A stretch of 64,000 bases of DNA from Fomes fomentarius (taxonomy: Eukaryota; Basidiomycota; Agaricomycetes; Polyporales; Polyporaceae), in the NCBI GenBank assembly GCA_022606135.1, contig JABYQN010000005.1:1922001-1986000 (forward strand). The letters are read 5' to 3'. Of this stretch, positions 23,417 through 35,377 are shown piece by piece. The position numbers were made by a program, and so were the translations under genes. Below the pieces are notes generated by a model. It made no database searches. It was given only the letters and a program-made list of their open reading frames with translations, and was not told the DNA's origin. How positions within the stretch are numbered: the first letter of the stretch is position 1; every line of letters starts with the position of its first letter.

Positions 23417-26400
23417 ATGTCCGAACAGCCTCACCAACCTGAAGACTACCGTCTTCCCAGAGATGTCAGCCCTATCCACTACGATCTCAAGATTCTCACC
23501 GACCTCGATGATCTTGAATTCGAGGGTATTGTCGACATACAGTAGGCATTCCCTGTACGTTCGCGTACGGTAGCAAACTCGAACGAACTGCAGATTACAC
23601 GTCAATAAGGAGACGTCCAAGATCGTCCTCAATGCTCTCGACCTGACCGTGGATGAGGTCTCCCTGCACTCTGACGCATTGAACGAGTCGCAGCAAGCGA
23701 CCTCCAGGGATTTCGACTCCAAGGAGCAGCGCGCTATCTTCACATTCGCAAAAGCGCTCCCGCCCAATTCCAAGGCGCGCCTCAGCGTATCGTTCAAAGC
23801 AGATATCACTGGCCGCATGGCGGGTTACTACAGATCTCTCGGTGGGACAGACGGCAAGACCATCTGCGCTCTCACTCAATTCCAGGTGGGTTCATCCCCC
23901 CTTGGATTCTGCACTGTGCCTGATATGTCATCTTCAGCCCACCGCTGCGAGGCGAGCATTCCCCTGCTGGGATGAACCCGGTTTGAAGGCGACATTCGCG
24001 CTCACCATGGTCTCTCGCAAGGACACAATCAACATCAACAACATGCCTGCCGAATCGGAGGAACCATATGATCCCGAGAAATTCCAGCAAGGTTAGGGCT
24101 CGCTCGGAAGTTCTTCTCCTTGAAGGACGCGTCCGAATGGAAGACCACCCGATTCCAGACTACGCCCCCTGTAAGGCTGACACTTTTAAGTTGGCCTGAA
24201 TGTCGATCCCAATCCTTTTGAATATCCAGATGTCTACCTATCTCGTTGCGTGGGCCAACGGGCCCTACCATTTCCTAGAGAGCTCATACACAAGCCCGCT
24301 GAGTGGGAAGGCACGCCCGATGCGCTTCTACGGTCAGTCATCCGTGAAACCTGCGTGAAACCTCTTTTGATGCGCATATAGTCACTGCCGAATGCATTCC
24401 ACAGGCAAGATTCGCTCTTGACGTCTTGGCGAAGGTGATGCCGGTTTACGAGCAAATGTACGACGTGGAGTACCCGCTTCCCAAGTTGGATTTACTCGCA
24501 GTAAGCATGCTCACACTGGTACACTGGCATAGTAACGCTCATCCTTCTGCCTTTGCGTCTTCTCGCAGTCAAGTGACTTCGATCTAGGTACGTCTATCCT
24601 AACTAAGGTCCTCGCATATCCCCCGTATACACCATTGCTTTTGCTCATGAACTCTGAGTAGGCGGTATGGAGAACTGGGTGCATATCGTGGTCGTGCATT
24701 TGTGTCCTATAGAAACGCTTACAGAGCACTGTAGGGTTTGATCGTCGCGCGGACCCAGTTCGTCCTGTACGACGAGGCGTCGAACAACATTCAGACCAAG
24801 CAATCCGTTGCCTCCATGGTTGGTCACGAAGTCGCGCACATGTGGTAAGTGTAATTTCCATGCAATACTAATTCTTTTCCGTTGGTCACGTTTATTCTCA
24901 GGTTTGGCGACATCACCACGATGGAGTGGTGGGATAACCTCTACCTGAACGAAGGTGGGTCCAGTTCTACTACAGTATCATTATCTATGTGGACCGAACG
25001 CGTATTCATGCTACAGGCTTTGCGACGCTTGTGAGTAGTCAAGATCGATATTGTAGAACCTCCTAGTCACGCAGCATTCAATAGATGGGCGACAAGGTCA
25101 TCCTAGGTACGTTCCCATACCACCGTCATGCCCACTTCCTCATCGGTTGCGTCTGCAGAGCGGTGGGTCCCATCGACATCCAGATCGATGTGAGCTTCAC
25201 CTCTTGAAATAGGATATGGCCAGAATGGAAGTCAGACTCCGAATTCCTCACAACAAGCTTCTCCCGCGCCCGCGCGCTGGACGCAAAGCTCTCCTCGCAT
25301 CCGGTTGAGGTCGAATGTCCCGATGCCAACAGGATTCTCCAGGTGCGCCTCAACAGACCTCCAAGCCGAAAGTTACCCCTCATTGATGACTTATGATCGC
25401 AGATTTTTGACGACTTGTCGTATGCGAAAGCAGCCTCCGGTACGTTCTCCGCCACACATGTAGTTCTATGATTCAGCCTCCTTCATAACGATTCGGACCA
25501 CCATCTTCACAGTGCTACGCATGCTGTCGAGCTACGTCGGGGAGGAGCGCTTTATGAAAGGGGTGTCGCTCTACCTCAAGAAGCATCAGTACAAAAATAC
25601 GGTTACCAAGGACCTATGGGCGGGCATTCAGGCCGCGACTGGCCTCGATATTGCAAAGATGATGGATAGTTGGATCACGCAGATGGGTTACCCCGTCGTC
25701 ACCGTGACCGAGAAGGAGGGCGGCATCCACGTCCGCCAGGACAGATTTCTCGAGACTGGGCCTCCAGACGAGAAGGAGAACCAGACAATCTGGTGCGCAT
25801 CCCTTCGTTTTCTAGGGTGTACAACGGTGCGTACTATCTCTTTCATCCACATTTACACGCTACGCAGGGTAGTGCCTCTGAGTCTCCTCACTGTCTCTGA
25901 GGACGGCAAGTCTGTGGTCGATAAAGACATCCTCCTCGACGGGCGGGAGAAGTTTATCCCACTCGACACTAGCCGGCCATACAAGCTCAACGCGGGAACC
26001 ACTGGTTTCTGTGCGTTCCCTTCTCCCAATTGAATCAACATCTAAATGTACTTGTACTGATACACATACATAGTTGTCGTGAAGTACAGCGCGGCACGGC
26101 TGGTGAAACTGGGGCAACAGGCTGCCGCCGCGGACTCGCCGTTCTCGCTCTCTGATCGCATCGGGCTTGTCTTGGACGCATATGCGCTCGCTAACGCCGG
26201 GTATGCTTCTCTGAGTGCCGCTCTTGGGCTCGTCAACTCCCTCGCTAGTGCTGAGACGGAATGTAAGTGTTACCAGGCTGTCCTCCATGATCTGCAGTGA
26301 CTCTGATGATCCTATGCAGACTATGCCTGGGACACGATCGCGAACAACCTTTCTGCCATCGCCTCGACGTGGTACGAGCACGCGCACGTTGTGGAGTTGT

Positions 26401-27530
26401 TGAACGCTTTCCGAAGGGTGCGAGTCTTAATTGCGACGATATGGCACTGATCTACTTTGCGACGTCTAATTGGCTACCCATAGGAACTCTACACGCCCCT
26501 GGTTAACAGACTTGGTTTTGCGTACTCCGAGACAGATTCCCCAAACGATCAGCAGCTACGCACAATCGCCATTGAGCAAGCCGCCTACGCCGGGGACCCT
26601 CAGTACGTCTATATCTTCTACCCTTCGTTATCTCACGCGACAGCTCTCTGCTGTTACTTCAGGGTCGCCGGAGAGCTCAAGAGCCGCTTCGACCATTTCC
26701 TCAAGACCGGCGACGATTCCAAAATTCCAAGCGACATCACAGAAATTACCTTTGTCATCGTAAGTAGTAACGAGTGAATTCTCTCCTGATCCCCTATTCT
26801 TTCCATCCTCTCCATTCTCTACCACATATTAGGGTGTCCAAGAAGGTGGACGGTCCGAGTGGGATTTCATCAAGTCCATCGCGCAGCACCCGAAGAGCCC
26901 GGCACAGGGTGTGGCGGCGCGCCGGGCCCTTGGTGCAAGCAAGGACGGCACGCTCGCCGAGGCGACGTTCGACTACATCCTCAACGAGGCACGCATCCAG
27001 GACGTGAACATCATCTCGCGTGGACTGCAGCGCAATCCGCGCACGCGCAAGTTCCTCGCGGAGAAGGTGAAGGAGCACTTCGATGTCCTCCTGAATCGAT
27101 ATGAGGGCACGTTCAATCTTGCCCGGTGGATCGAGGTGAGTGGCTGTCGGTTTGACTTGGAGAAGATGGAGATCGGTAGTGTATCCGATGGCTGACACGC
27201 CCGGAACTGCTTTGCCTTGCAGATATCGTTCCAGACACTGGCGTCTGAAGAGGATTATGAAGCGACTGTTGCGTTCTTTAAGGTATATTTGGCTCATCGA
27301 AGCCACACAATTCATTGACGCATGAATCTGTAGGACAAGGACACTTCTTCCTACGACTTGCCTCTCAAGCAGTCTTTGGACAACATCCGGGCTCGTGCAG
27401 CGTGTATCAAGGTGAGACTTGGAGAATTGTAGATCGAGGGACTACACAACTTGCTGATGCATCGACGACGCAGAGCTCCACAGACGAGCTCGTGCGATGG
27501 CTCGAGCAACGCCCTACAGTAGAGGAGTGA
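23417..27530 (+). CDS. M1-family zinc aminopeptidase (puromycin-sensitive/APE2-like)
   Basis: Gluzincin aminopeptidase (M1, PF01433 plus C-terminal ERAP1-like domain) that removes N-terminal residues from peptides, cytosolic in this subgroup. ATG at 23417 opens MSEQPHQPEDYRLPRDVSPI, with no signal peptide. Landmarks in order: TAARRAFPCWDEPGLKATF, the exopeptidase motif GGMENWG (17-nt exon 24662-24678), the zinc site HEVAHMWFGD with the third ligand in LYLNEGF, 18 residues after the second His (HExxH-x18-E), the catalytic Tyr in LSYAKAASVLRML, and a long helical C-terminus (RIGLVLDAYALANAG, WIEISFQTLASEEDYEA) ending RPTVEE. Roughly 890 residues, the normal size. More than 20 introns. Exons around the active site are extremely small: 24569-24587 (19 nt), 24662-24678 (17), 25017-25030 (14), 25085-25106 (22) and 25159-25162 (4). 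All catalytic residues are present, so it should be active. Confidence 0.93.
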
Positions 27531-28146
27531 TCAGGAGTTTTTGCCTCCCGGGTCGAGCATAGAGGGCTCGGAAATGTACTCGTTCGAGGGGTCCGAAGCC
27601 AGAGAAGCATAAAACAGGGGGGGGGGGCAATCGGAGGCGCAGATTGACGTGCGCAGCCTGGATGAAGCTAACGTTGTAGTTCCCGATATCTTCAATATGA
27701 AGAATCTTGTACCGTCGATAGATGATGTCACTCGTGAGTACGCCAGGATGTTCGACTCTGAGCATGTCTGAGTACGCACTTGTATATGGCAGTCCACTGC
27801 TCTATGGTTGCGAGTATCAGCGTTGGATGCGTTTAGTATGTTGAATGGATCACGTACCTTCGGGGTCCATCCGCCAGGTATATCTGCTTGTGCTGTGGCC
27901 TTCCCTTGGTAGATGCCAGATAGCGGTATACCTTTCCTTTGGACGGCTTCTCTCGAGGTAAGGGAACCTACTACAAACTATACTGGTGTAGGTTAACGTG
28001 AACTTATAGTACGCTCCCTGCCAAGATGCCGGGCGTCGACCAACTGAATGGCATTGTCCGCAGCACATCCCATACGTATTGAGAGATCCAAACTCGTGAC
28101 AGATACGTTAAACATAGACACCCAAGAACAACACGCATATACACAG
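27531..28146. other. Convergent intergenic region, possible small unrecognised gene
   Basis: Contains an 11-base G run at 27617-27627. On the minus strand several short frames look mildly coding (for example GKVYRYLASTKGRPQHKQIY near 27880-27950 and IIYRRYKILHIEDIG near 27680-27730, with a plausible donor at about 27857 and acceptor at about 27769), so a short minus-strand gene is possible but not supported by any known family. Confidence 0.25.
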
Positions 28147-29325
28147 TTAGTCTTGCACTCTGAACACAGTCTCGCGTGCGCGGTCAAATTCATATGAGAC
28201 AAAGCCTCCAACGTACTGCTGGACGAGCGGCCGCCAGCACTCGTCCGAAATGTGCATGTGCGGGCCCTCGCACGTCTCAAGCGCGACGCGGCCTCTCTCG
28301 TCGAGCGTACGCAAGCCGATCCAATCGTGCTGGTAGAGCGGCTGCAGGCGCATCGGCACGATGGTCTTCTCGTCCTGGCTGTGCGCATCATCATCATCAT
28401 CCGGGTCGGGAGTCGCGAACGAGCCGAACCACGCAGACTCCTTTGGGACGACGGTCACGTCCTTGGAAAAGAGGACGAGGACGAGGTGGCTGAGCGTCGC
28501 GAGGTTGCGGGCGTACGTCCGGTTGAGCGCGTCGGGGAGCTCGTTGTTGATGTATGGGAGGAAGGTGTTGTACTTCAGGTAGTTGTCCAGCTGGTCGGGG
28601 TCACGGTAGTATTGGGCCTGCATCGTGGTGAGCGGATTAGAAGGTGAGGGAGGGATAGTGAGGGCTGACCTGGACGAGGTTGCGTTGTGCCCATTCAGTA
28701 TATACACCTCCGCGAGCGGCGCGGCGGGCGAGTTGACAGAAGACATCCCATCGACTGCATAGAGGCAGGTCTGAGATACCCATGTGCTGCGACCCGAACG
28801 TGATGAGGTTGTTCACTGGGGGCGCGTTGTACTTCTCGACGTACGCCCGCAGGAACTGTCCTCCTATATGCGCATGCGATTGTCCTAAATGCGTTCCTCC
28901 TACCCCAATTGCAGGGACGCACCTTGAGAGAACCCTATAGCATCAAACCCGCCGGACAGCTCCGTAACGTTCGCGAGCTGCTCCGCTGCGAACTCCAGCT
29001 GCTCGTCTACGTCCCCAAACTTTGCGTACGCGCATGAGGTACTGTAAGGATAGCACGAAGTACGAATGCTCCGAGTACTCACAAAGCCCGCCTTCTGGTC
29101 CTCCTCCAGATCATCCTTGATGCGCACTGAGTGTATGAATATCCCCGGGTGCACCTCCTTGATGAGATTCATGAACTCGACCATCCCGGTAGACGAGTGG
29201 GAGTCTCCCATTCCGTGCCAGATGACGAGCGGCCGCCTGGCGGGTTCCGCGAGTGCCACAGGAGTGGAGAACCCATAGCTAATCAGAGAAAGCACACAAG
29301 CCCCGAGTCCGAGTAGCTTGACCAT
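28147..29325 (-). CDS. Palmitoyl-protein thioesterase (PPT1 type)
   Basis: Lysosomal/vacuolar lipase-fold enzyme (PF02089) that hydrolyses palmitate thioesters from S-acylated proteins. The ATG at 29325 begins a signal peptide (MVKLLGLGACVLSLISYGF) followed by the family signature PLVIWHGMGDS. The nucleophile is in GFDAIGFSQG (GxSxG), which is followed after an intron by GQFLRAYVEKYNAPPVNNLI and TFGSQHMGISDLP. The catalytic Asp is in FSKDVTVVPKESAWFG and the His in CEGPHMHIS. The chain ends ARETVFRVQD at the stop 28147-28149. Four or five introns of about 50-60 nt. An acidic insert DPDDDDDAHSQDE after SAWFG is longer than in animal PPT1. Upstream frames in the 29330-29440 stretch are shadows. 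It is the first of three minus-strand genes here, with separate promoters. Confidence 0.9.
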
Positions 29326-29646
29326 GGTTACAGGTTGAGTAGAGGGGTACAGGGAGTTACTACCAACGGAGCGCCAGTGGCAGGAGACTGCAAGGAGTTC
29401 CGAGCTTGGGCGCTTACCACATTCGGCGGTTTCTCTTGACACTGACAGTCAACGCGACCTGTAGTCATTAATGCTCCAACTCGGCGACCTCTCGCAAGCT
29501 TCCACAGACGAAGGGGTCACCGATAGTGTATGTGTTGTTCTTACAGCGGTTATACATGGTGGTAAGTACTGAGTACTAATACATCCTTCCTATTTTCACA
29601 CATTCCCTGTCCTCCGCACACCCTACCGTGCGCAGCCAACGATGTG
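29326..29646. other. Short intergenic region
   Basis: Promoter side of the thioesterase gene and 3' flank of the dioxygenase gene. Nothing recognised. Confidence 0.4.
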
Positions 29647-30937
29647 TCAGGAGTAGAGAGTTTCCGCGGTCTTGAAGCCAAGGACCTCGCGCCTGCTCTT
29701 CGACTTGGGGTCGAAGTACGGACGCTCGCCGAGGCCGACGACGCGGTTGCCAACCCGGAGGGCCGAAGCCTCGTAGTCGTTCCTGGAAACGCGTCAGTGC
29801 CAGGCTCCAACTGTGAAGTCCAATACGGCTGAAACACGCAAGAGGCCACTCACGTTGCCGTGTGGAAGGTCGAGCGGTTGTCCCAGATCGCGACCGAATC
29901 CTTTTCCCAGCGGAAGCGGACCTGGAGGTCGTGGTTCTCCGAGACGTGGCGCGCGAGGTAGTCCAGGACGTCGTTGGACTCGTCCTCGGTGAGCTCCAGG
30001 ATGCGCTTCGTGAAGCTCCTGTTCACAAAGATCGACTTGAAGCCCGTGACTGGGTTTGTGCGAATCACAGGGCTTTGGGAATTCAAACGCGCGGGAGGTG
30101 GGAGTGAAGGGGCCACGGTCAGCACAACAAGTTCAACTTATGATAGCGCGGCGCGCTCCACTCGCGGCGTGTCGAGGGAATATATTACTCACTGTACCGC
30201 GCGCAGGTCCGAGCCCGTGTCCTCCGGCGCACCACGCTCAGTGATAATCTCGCGGCCGTCCGCCTTCGCGACCTGGTGGAAGAAGTTCCCGTCGTGCTCC
30301 GCCGTGAGGCCCTCGAGGAAGCGCGCGAACGCGGGCGAGAGCCTGTCGTACGCCTCGTAGCCGGACGCCCAGAGGGTGTCGCCGCCGACCTCGGGGAGGG
30401 TGTGGAGCTTGAGGATGGCGTAGTCGGACGGGACGGGCTCGAAGGTGATGTCCGAGTGCCAGCCGGTGCTTGCGCGCTGGTTCTTGCGGAAGCCTGCGCG
30501 CGCGATGCCCCTGAGGACGCATTTTGGGTCAGACGCGAAGTCCCAGTGCGCGACGGAGGCCAGTTGTAAATAGGAGTATGAGGCACTCACGTTTGCGAAG
30601 AGATCACGCTGGTGTCCGCACCGAGCTCAGGCGTGTCCTCGGACACAGGGTGCCGGTGCAGGGAGCTCGTCGCGGGGCGGCCAGTAAGCTGTCCAAGGCG
30701 GAGCGCGAGCTCTTTTTGTTGGTGGATCGTGAGGTCCTGTGCGCGGAAGAAGACGACACCGCGGTGGGAGACGAGCGTGGCGAGGTCGCGGATGAGCTCG
30801 TCGCTGTTCTCCGCCGCGAGGAGGGCGGAGAGCTGCGTGTTTGGCGACGTGAATTCGGTCCCAATGTGCGGTGTGAGGTGCAGGTTCGGGAACTCCTTGA
30901 GCGAGCCGACGAGGGCAGGCGGGACGGCGACGGACAT
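29647..30937 (-). CDS. TauD/TfdA-family Fe(II)/2-oxoglutarate dioxygenase
   Basis: Non-haem iron dioxygenase (PF02668), cytosolic, related to fungal taurine/sulfonate dioxygenases (JLP1-like) that release sulfite from sulfonates; substrate not provable from sequence. The ATG at 30937 gives MSVAVPPALVGSLKEFPNLH; an upstream in-frame ATG at 31018 is less likely. Motifs: RGVVFFRAQDLT (core entry), the iron ligands His and Asp in TGWHSDITFEPVPSDYA, the GGDTLWASGYEAYDRLSP signature, and the distal His in WDNRSTFHTAT followed by NDYEASALRVGNRV with the 2-oxoglutarate-binding Arg. The last exon starts after an intron of about 75 nt at the HTAT/NDYE junction and ends FKTAETLYS with stop at 29647-29649. 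Three introns. The coding DNA is clearly GC-richer than the intergenic parts, giving long antisense open frames. Confidence 0.9.
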
Positions 30938-31610
30938 CGTAGATGGTGGAGGGCGGGCGTCGGACTCGATATGGGAGGGCGGGGAACGACGAGCAAGGGA
31001 CTTTTTATTTATTGACACGACAAGCTGGAGTTAGAGGCTCCGACTCGTGAAAGGCGGCGCGTGCACGGGTCGATTGCGATAGCATCGCGCGAGGATTTTG
31101 CCACCATGCAGTGGCATGAGAGCCTGAACGTCGTAGATCGCCGAGTCACCATTCGTTACACTATCTGATCAATGGCACTGGCAGGTGCACACCGCGGTCG
31201 CGGCCATGCTCGCTCTCCGCCACACAGTGACACAACCCATGTCGCGCTTTGCCGCCCTGAAGGCGTGCTCGCCAGGGCCTGCATGTACAGCGAGGCACGG
31301 GAAGGCTCCCCGCACTGTGCTCCGAGATCAGAAATCGAGTTCACTGATGGGGGTCTCCCCATAATTCATCTCAATCCTTTGGTTTGTAAGGTACGTCAAC
31401 TCTAATCCGGGGTTAATGCGGCTGTGCAGCAGCAAATCATGCAAGGTTCAATCTAAAGCGGGCGTGCAGCGTGCGACGCCGGTTCTTTGAGCATGTGGTC
31501 TATGGTGGGTACAGTTCAATTTCCAGTAGATAAATAGCGAGCGGTCGTCAATAAGCATTATGAGTAACCCATCGGCAGCTCAAAATCCCACAGTCATTGG
31601 ACGGGAGTCC
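30938..31610. other. Intergenic region
   Basis: Upstream of the dioxygenase gene (TTTATTTATT at about 31004-31014) and downstream of the transporter. No gene recognised. Confidence 0.4.
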
Positions 31611-33409
31611 TCAGAGCGCGTTACTCGCGCACGAGAAGGACTTTTGGCCGGCATAATCGAGGATGATACTCTCTACGGACGTCTGTATCGATAGGCAGTC
31701 AGCGTCATACTACACAGACAAACAGAACACGATTAGATACTCACGTAGGTGCCCGCGACGAGGACGTAGAAACCGAGCACGATGATCACGTAGTTGAGGA
31801 TCGTCTCTGCGGACCGCCATTTGCCCGCCCACTTCCTCTCTCCAGGGTAGAGCGTGAGGTACGCCATGCCCCAGAATATGAAGCCGAACCATCCGTCGAA
31901 CAGCGAACTCATCAGGCTCAGCATGTCTGAGAAGAACGGAATAACCTGTACAGTTCAAACAGAGCAGTTAGCCATCGCACTCCAGCCTGAGCAAGCAGAG
32001 CACCGAGTAGGGACTCGGGAGGCACCCGTACCTCGGCAATGATGAACGCGAGCACCCACGTGGCGGCGAGGATGCCGACCCAGGTCGCCCAGCCGACGAC
32101 CGTGTTCGAGTGCAGGTGCTTCGAGTTGCGGAAGATGCGGAAGAACACGAAGCGCGCGGAGACGGAGGAGTAGAGCGAGCCGAGGAAGACGATCGTCGGG
32201 ATCGCGAACGAGAACGCGATCTTCTTGTACGGCTCCTGCAGCGAGCCGAACGCGGGCGCGGTCATGTACTGGTTGCCGACCCAGTGGTACATGAGCGCGC
32301 CGCACAGGGCGAAGACGACCATCTCGCAGATGGTCACCGCCCAGAGCGCTTTGGGGAAGTCCTTCGGATTCTTCATCTCGGCGATGAACGAGGGCAGCGT
32401 GATCTGGCCGACGAAGGTGTATGTGATGTTGAGGAACGCGGACATGCCCGCGACGTAGGTCGTGCCCTTGGGGGCGAAGAGGTGGACGATGGGCTCGTCA
32501 CCCGCGATGTATCCTGCCGGGTGGTCCTGGATGCCGGCGAAGATGATCGCGAGCAGAACTGCAATGCCCATGGTGACAGCGCTGAATGTCCCGAGCCCCG
32601 ACAGCTGGCTGAGAGGGCGGGGAAGGGAGAAGAAGAAGCAGATGATCGCCGCGATGGCACTGAACGTGACGGTACATGTTGCCGAGTTGGTGAGGGTGTT
32701 CAGTAGCTTGGCGCCAACTAGACAATGAAGAGCTGCGAGGGAGTGGTAAGTACCGGTCTGATAACCACGACATTGAACTAATGTGGAAGGCGGACTTCGC
32801 GAACTCATACACACGAAGGTTCACTGAGGAAGCGCTGCATGAAGCAATAGACGCCGTGCATGGTACCCACCCTGGATGAAGGTGTTGTTGAGGATGAAGA
32901 ACACGGACGTGATGTTGTACGCGAGTTGCGAACCACCAAAGAGCGCTTTGCCGATGTCGCACACGTCGCGAATCTCTGGATGCTTGAGGCAGAAGCGCCA
33001 TAGGATAAGTGACGTGTACTGGACGCTTGCGGCTACAGCGAGCGTGACGATGACGCCCGGGACGAGGCCGAGCACGGAGAAGGACCTACAACCTCCATGA
33101 ATACGCGGCGTGGGGACAGAAGAATCGTGGACAGACGGACCATGGGAAGGAGAGGATGGCGAGACAGATATACTCGCTGAAGAGCAGTGCAGCGGTCTGT
33201 GTGGAGAAGGGGCGCTTAGCGACGGCGGGGCGGCAGGAGAAAATAGAAAGCCGGACCTTCTGCCAGGAGCATGTCCGATACTTGATTTCGTGACCCTCCT
33301 CATTCTTGATCTGCAGGCCAATGCTCTCGATGTCCGAGTCGTCGACGCTCGACTCGGACAAGCGCTCCTTGCTGGGCAGGTCGTGTGTCTTCGGTCCTGG
33401 TGCAGCCAT
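31611..33409 (-). CDS. Amino-acid transporter (AAAP family)
   Basis: Polytopic membrane permease of the Aa_trans family (PF01490), importing or exporting neutral amino acids at the plasma or vacuolar membrane. The ATG at 33409 opens MAAPGPKTHDLPSKERLSES, an acidic cytosolic head with IESIGLQIKNEEGHEIKYRT. Membrane segments follow: LLFSEYICLAILSFPWSF (family signature region), PGVIVTLAVAASVQYTSLIL, SAIAAIICFFFSLPRPL, GIAVLLAIIFAGI, LNITYTFVGQITLPSFIAEM, ALWAVTICEMVVFALCGALM, IAFSFAIPTIVFLGSLYSSV, WVGILAATWVLAFIIAEVIP and FGFIFWGMAYLTLY, about eleven in all. The final exon was joined by an intron after VLVAGTYTSV; it reads ESIILDYAGQKSFSCASNAL and ends at 31611-31613, matching the usual fungal C-terminus. 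About eight introns. Confidence 0.9.
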
Positions 33410-34778
33410 GGTCGTTGTTGAGCGCGTCGAGTCGCTGCTGGACGTCGGAGCCTTTTCAAGGCTTGCAGGACTAAATTTGATTTCGATCGACCCGGACGGG
33501 TGTGTGGGATGGCACGTCGTCGTCTGTGAAAATGGCGTGCTCTCATCATCTTTTGCGCAAGAGTGGTTAGCCCATATATGGTTACCGCAGCCAGGGTGTG
33601 GAGTAGCATCTGCTAAGCGCATCTGAGCGCCTCCGACGCGCTGTAAATTTAGTGCTCGATTCTCCCGGACGCTGCTCCTGACCCGCCCTGGACGCGAGCG
33701 CCGGCATTTGAAGTTTCTCTGCGGCTCCTCGCTGTGTATTCAATTCGAAATCGCGAGGGTCCACTACCGAATGTTTTAGATCTCGGCCTTCCAACGCCCC
33801 ACGCCCCTGAGTATCTCCATCACACTGTTGTAAGTGGTACATACAGCCTTTGATCAGTTCGTAACCTGTCTTCTCAGGGACGGGGTACATCCGTCGGTTA
33901 TGTAGCCTTGGCACGACTCCGATAATTACGGGTTCAAGCACTCCATGTAATTGCAACAGTGACTATGAGGTTATCGGAAAGCCCAGTTGGTACCTACTCG
34001 TATGCGCCGATCATGTTGACGATTAGTTGTCGGGCAGAAGAGATGGCTGTGTCCAATGGCACGTGTCCAGGCCTGTTATAACTTCTGGGTGCGGCAGCAC
34101 TGTCAGCGACCATATGAAAAACAGGGGCACGCACCATAAGTTCGCCATCCAAGCGATATGACTTATGCGTGAGATGGTCATCGTCCAGGATAATCATCAA
34201 GAACCAAAAGCATTCTTCAGGCGGCTGACGAGTATCGGTTGAAGGAATGGACTCGAGGGAGCTGTATACCTGCAACTTACACACCTAAAACGAGAACCTA
34301 TGGCGAAGTTGATGGTACCTGTGGCACAAAACATAGAAACGCACCGCAGTTCGCCGTCTTTGTGCGGTGTTCAAGTTGCAATACTACTAGTGGCATTTAC
34401 CCCAAACCGCGACTCGCGCACCAATCTCAGCCAGGCGAAGGACGGTCCGAGAGTCTGGAAATATCTCCGTAGTCCACGCTCTGTAAGATGGATCGCGTGA
34501 AGAGGAAATAGGAAAGGCCACTCGGAGCCGCTTTTTGGTGATGTAGTATCCTCACCCACACGCAAAACTGCGATATTTTCTTTCCGAACACAACACGTCG
34601 CTTGTCATGATGAGCCTTTCATAGCTTATGAAGCTACCGCCCCTGCGGTGCAGATTTTGTTAGCTACACGCGCAGACGCAGCCATCGTAAATCACGCAGC
34701 CTCGATCAGCTCCCTTCCGCACCTACCCCACACAATTATCAGATAAAATACACGCGCGCATCTCAGACGATGGACCAC
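33410..34778. other. Region without a recognised gene
   Basis: Upstream flank of the amino-acid transporter and 1.1 kb of sequence with only short, unconvincing open frames on both strands. No repeats or RNA genes recognised. Confidence 0.35.
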
Positions 34779-35377
34779 TCACCACCATGCGCGTCTCCCG
34801 CTGCCCTCCCGCTCTGGGTCGCCCTCGCTGCACTGATCCGTCTCAATCGTCGTTACCATATGCACGGACACGACCCCATGCGCCTCTGGTTCCGAAGGGA
34901 TTTGCGCGCGTTGAGCATCGCGAGCATCGCATTGAGGAACACTACGAGAAGCGTTGGTCGATTGCAAGCCATCCAGCCATAAGGGGTCGATTGCACGCGC
35001 TCGAGCGTGTGGGACGCACGTTTAGGAAGGATACAGAGCCTGATGAGGTAGAGCATTGTGGTAGAACCGATTGCGTATCGTGCATTTCATTGAAGCGTCC
35101 AGTCCGATTTACACCTAAATGAGAACTTCGTACCAATGCCGACGTGAGCAAGGCGCACAGACTGTCGCATGGTTTAGCTTTATAGTCCGTTGTGGAAGGT
35201 GAACATGCCTCAATGTACCTGGTAGCAATTCCCGTGTTGACTATATACACTTGCAGGTTCCGTACAGTCTTGTCTAGCCTATGTACGTTGTGAGCTATTG
35301 TGATGCGTAGAAAATGTCATGACAAACTCGCCAATTAAGGCTGAACCAAGGGTATTGTCGAGCGTCGGCTCAATCAT
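34779..35377 (-). pseudogene. Decayed copy of a DUF6534 membrane-protein gene
   Basis: Shrunken relative of the full gene at 40111-42162. The first exon is present (ATG at 35377, reading MIEPTLDNTLG, compare MIRPTLDNTLG in the full copy), but it is followed directly by the exon for VRNLQVYIVNTGIATR, which corresponds to the last third of the full gene; exons for most membrane segments are missing. Further on, SLCALLTSAL, YAIGSTTMLYLIRLCILPK and FLNAMLAMLNARKSLRNQRR match the 3' exons. The acceptor before YAIGS reads GA instead of AG (35078-35079), and after RNQRR a net change of about four bases puts the tail VVSVHMVTTIETDQCSE in another frame (near 34874-34887). These lesions together argue for a relic rather than a working gene. 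Confidence 0.65.

Noticed and set aside
27617..27627. Run of eleven G bases
   Set aside because: Simple homopolymer in an intergenic region; may even be a sequencing length error.
30185..30586. Long open frames antisense and out of frame within the dioxygenase gene
   Set aside because: The region is GC-rich coding DNA; only one frame carries the TauD motifs, the others are Arg/Ser/Pro-rich shadows.
32110..32706. 198-codon plus-strand frame opposite the amino-acid transporter
   Set aside because: Antisense shadow: highly charged low-complexity translation with no family signature, while the minus strand encodes clear membrane segments.
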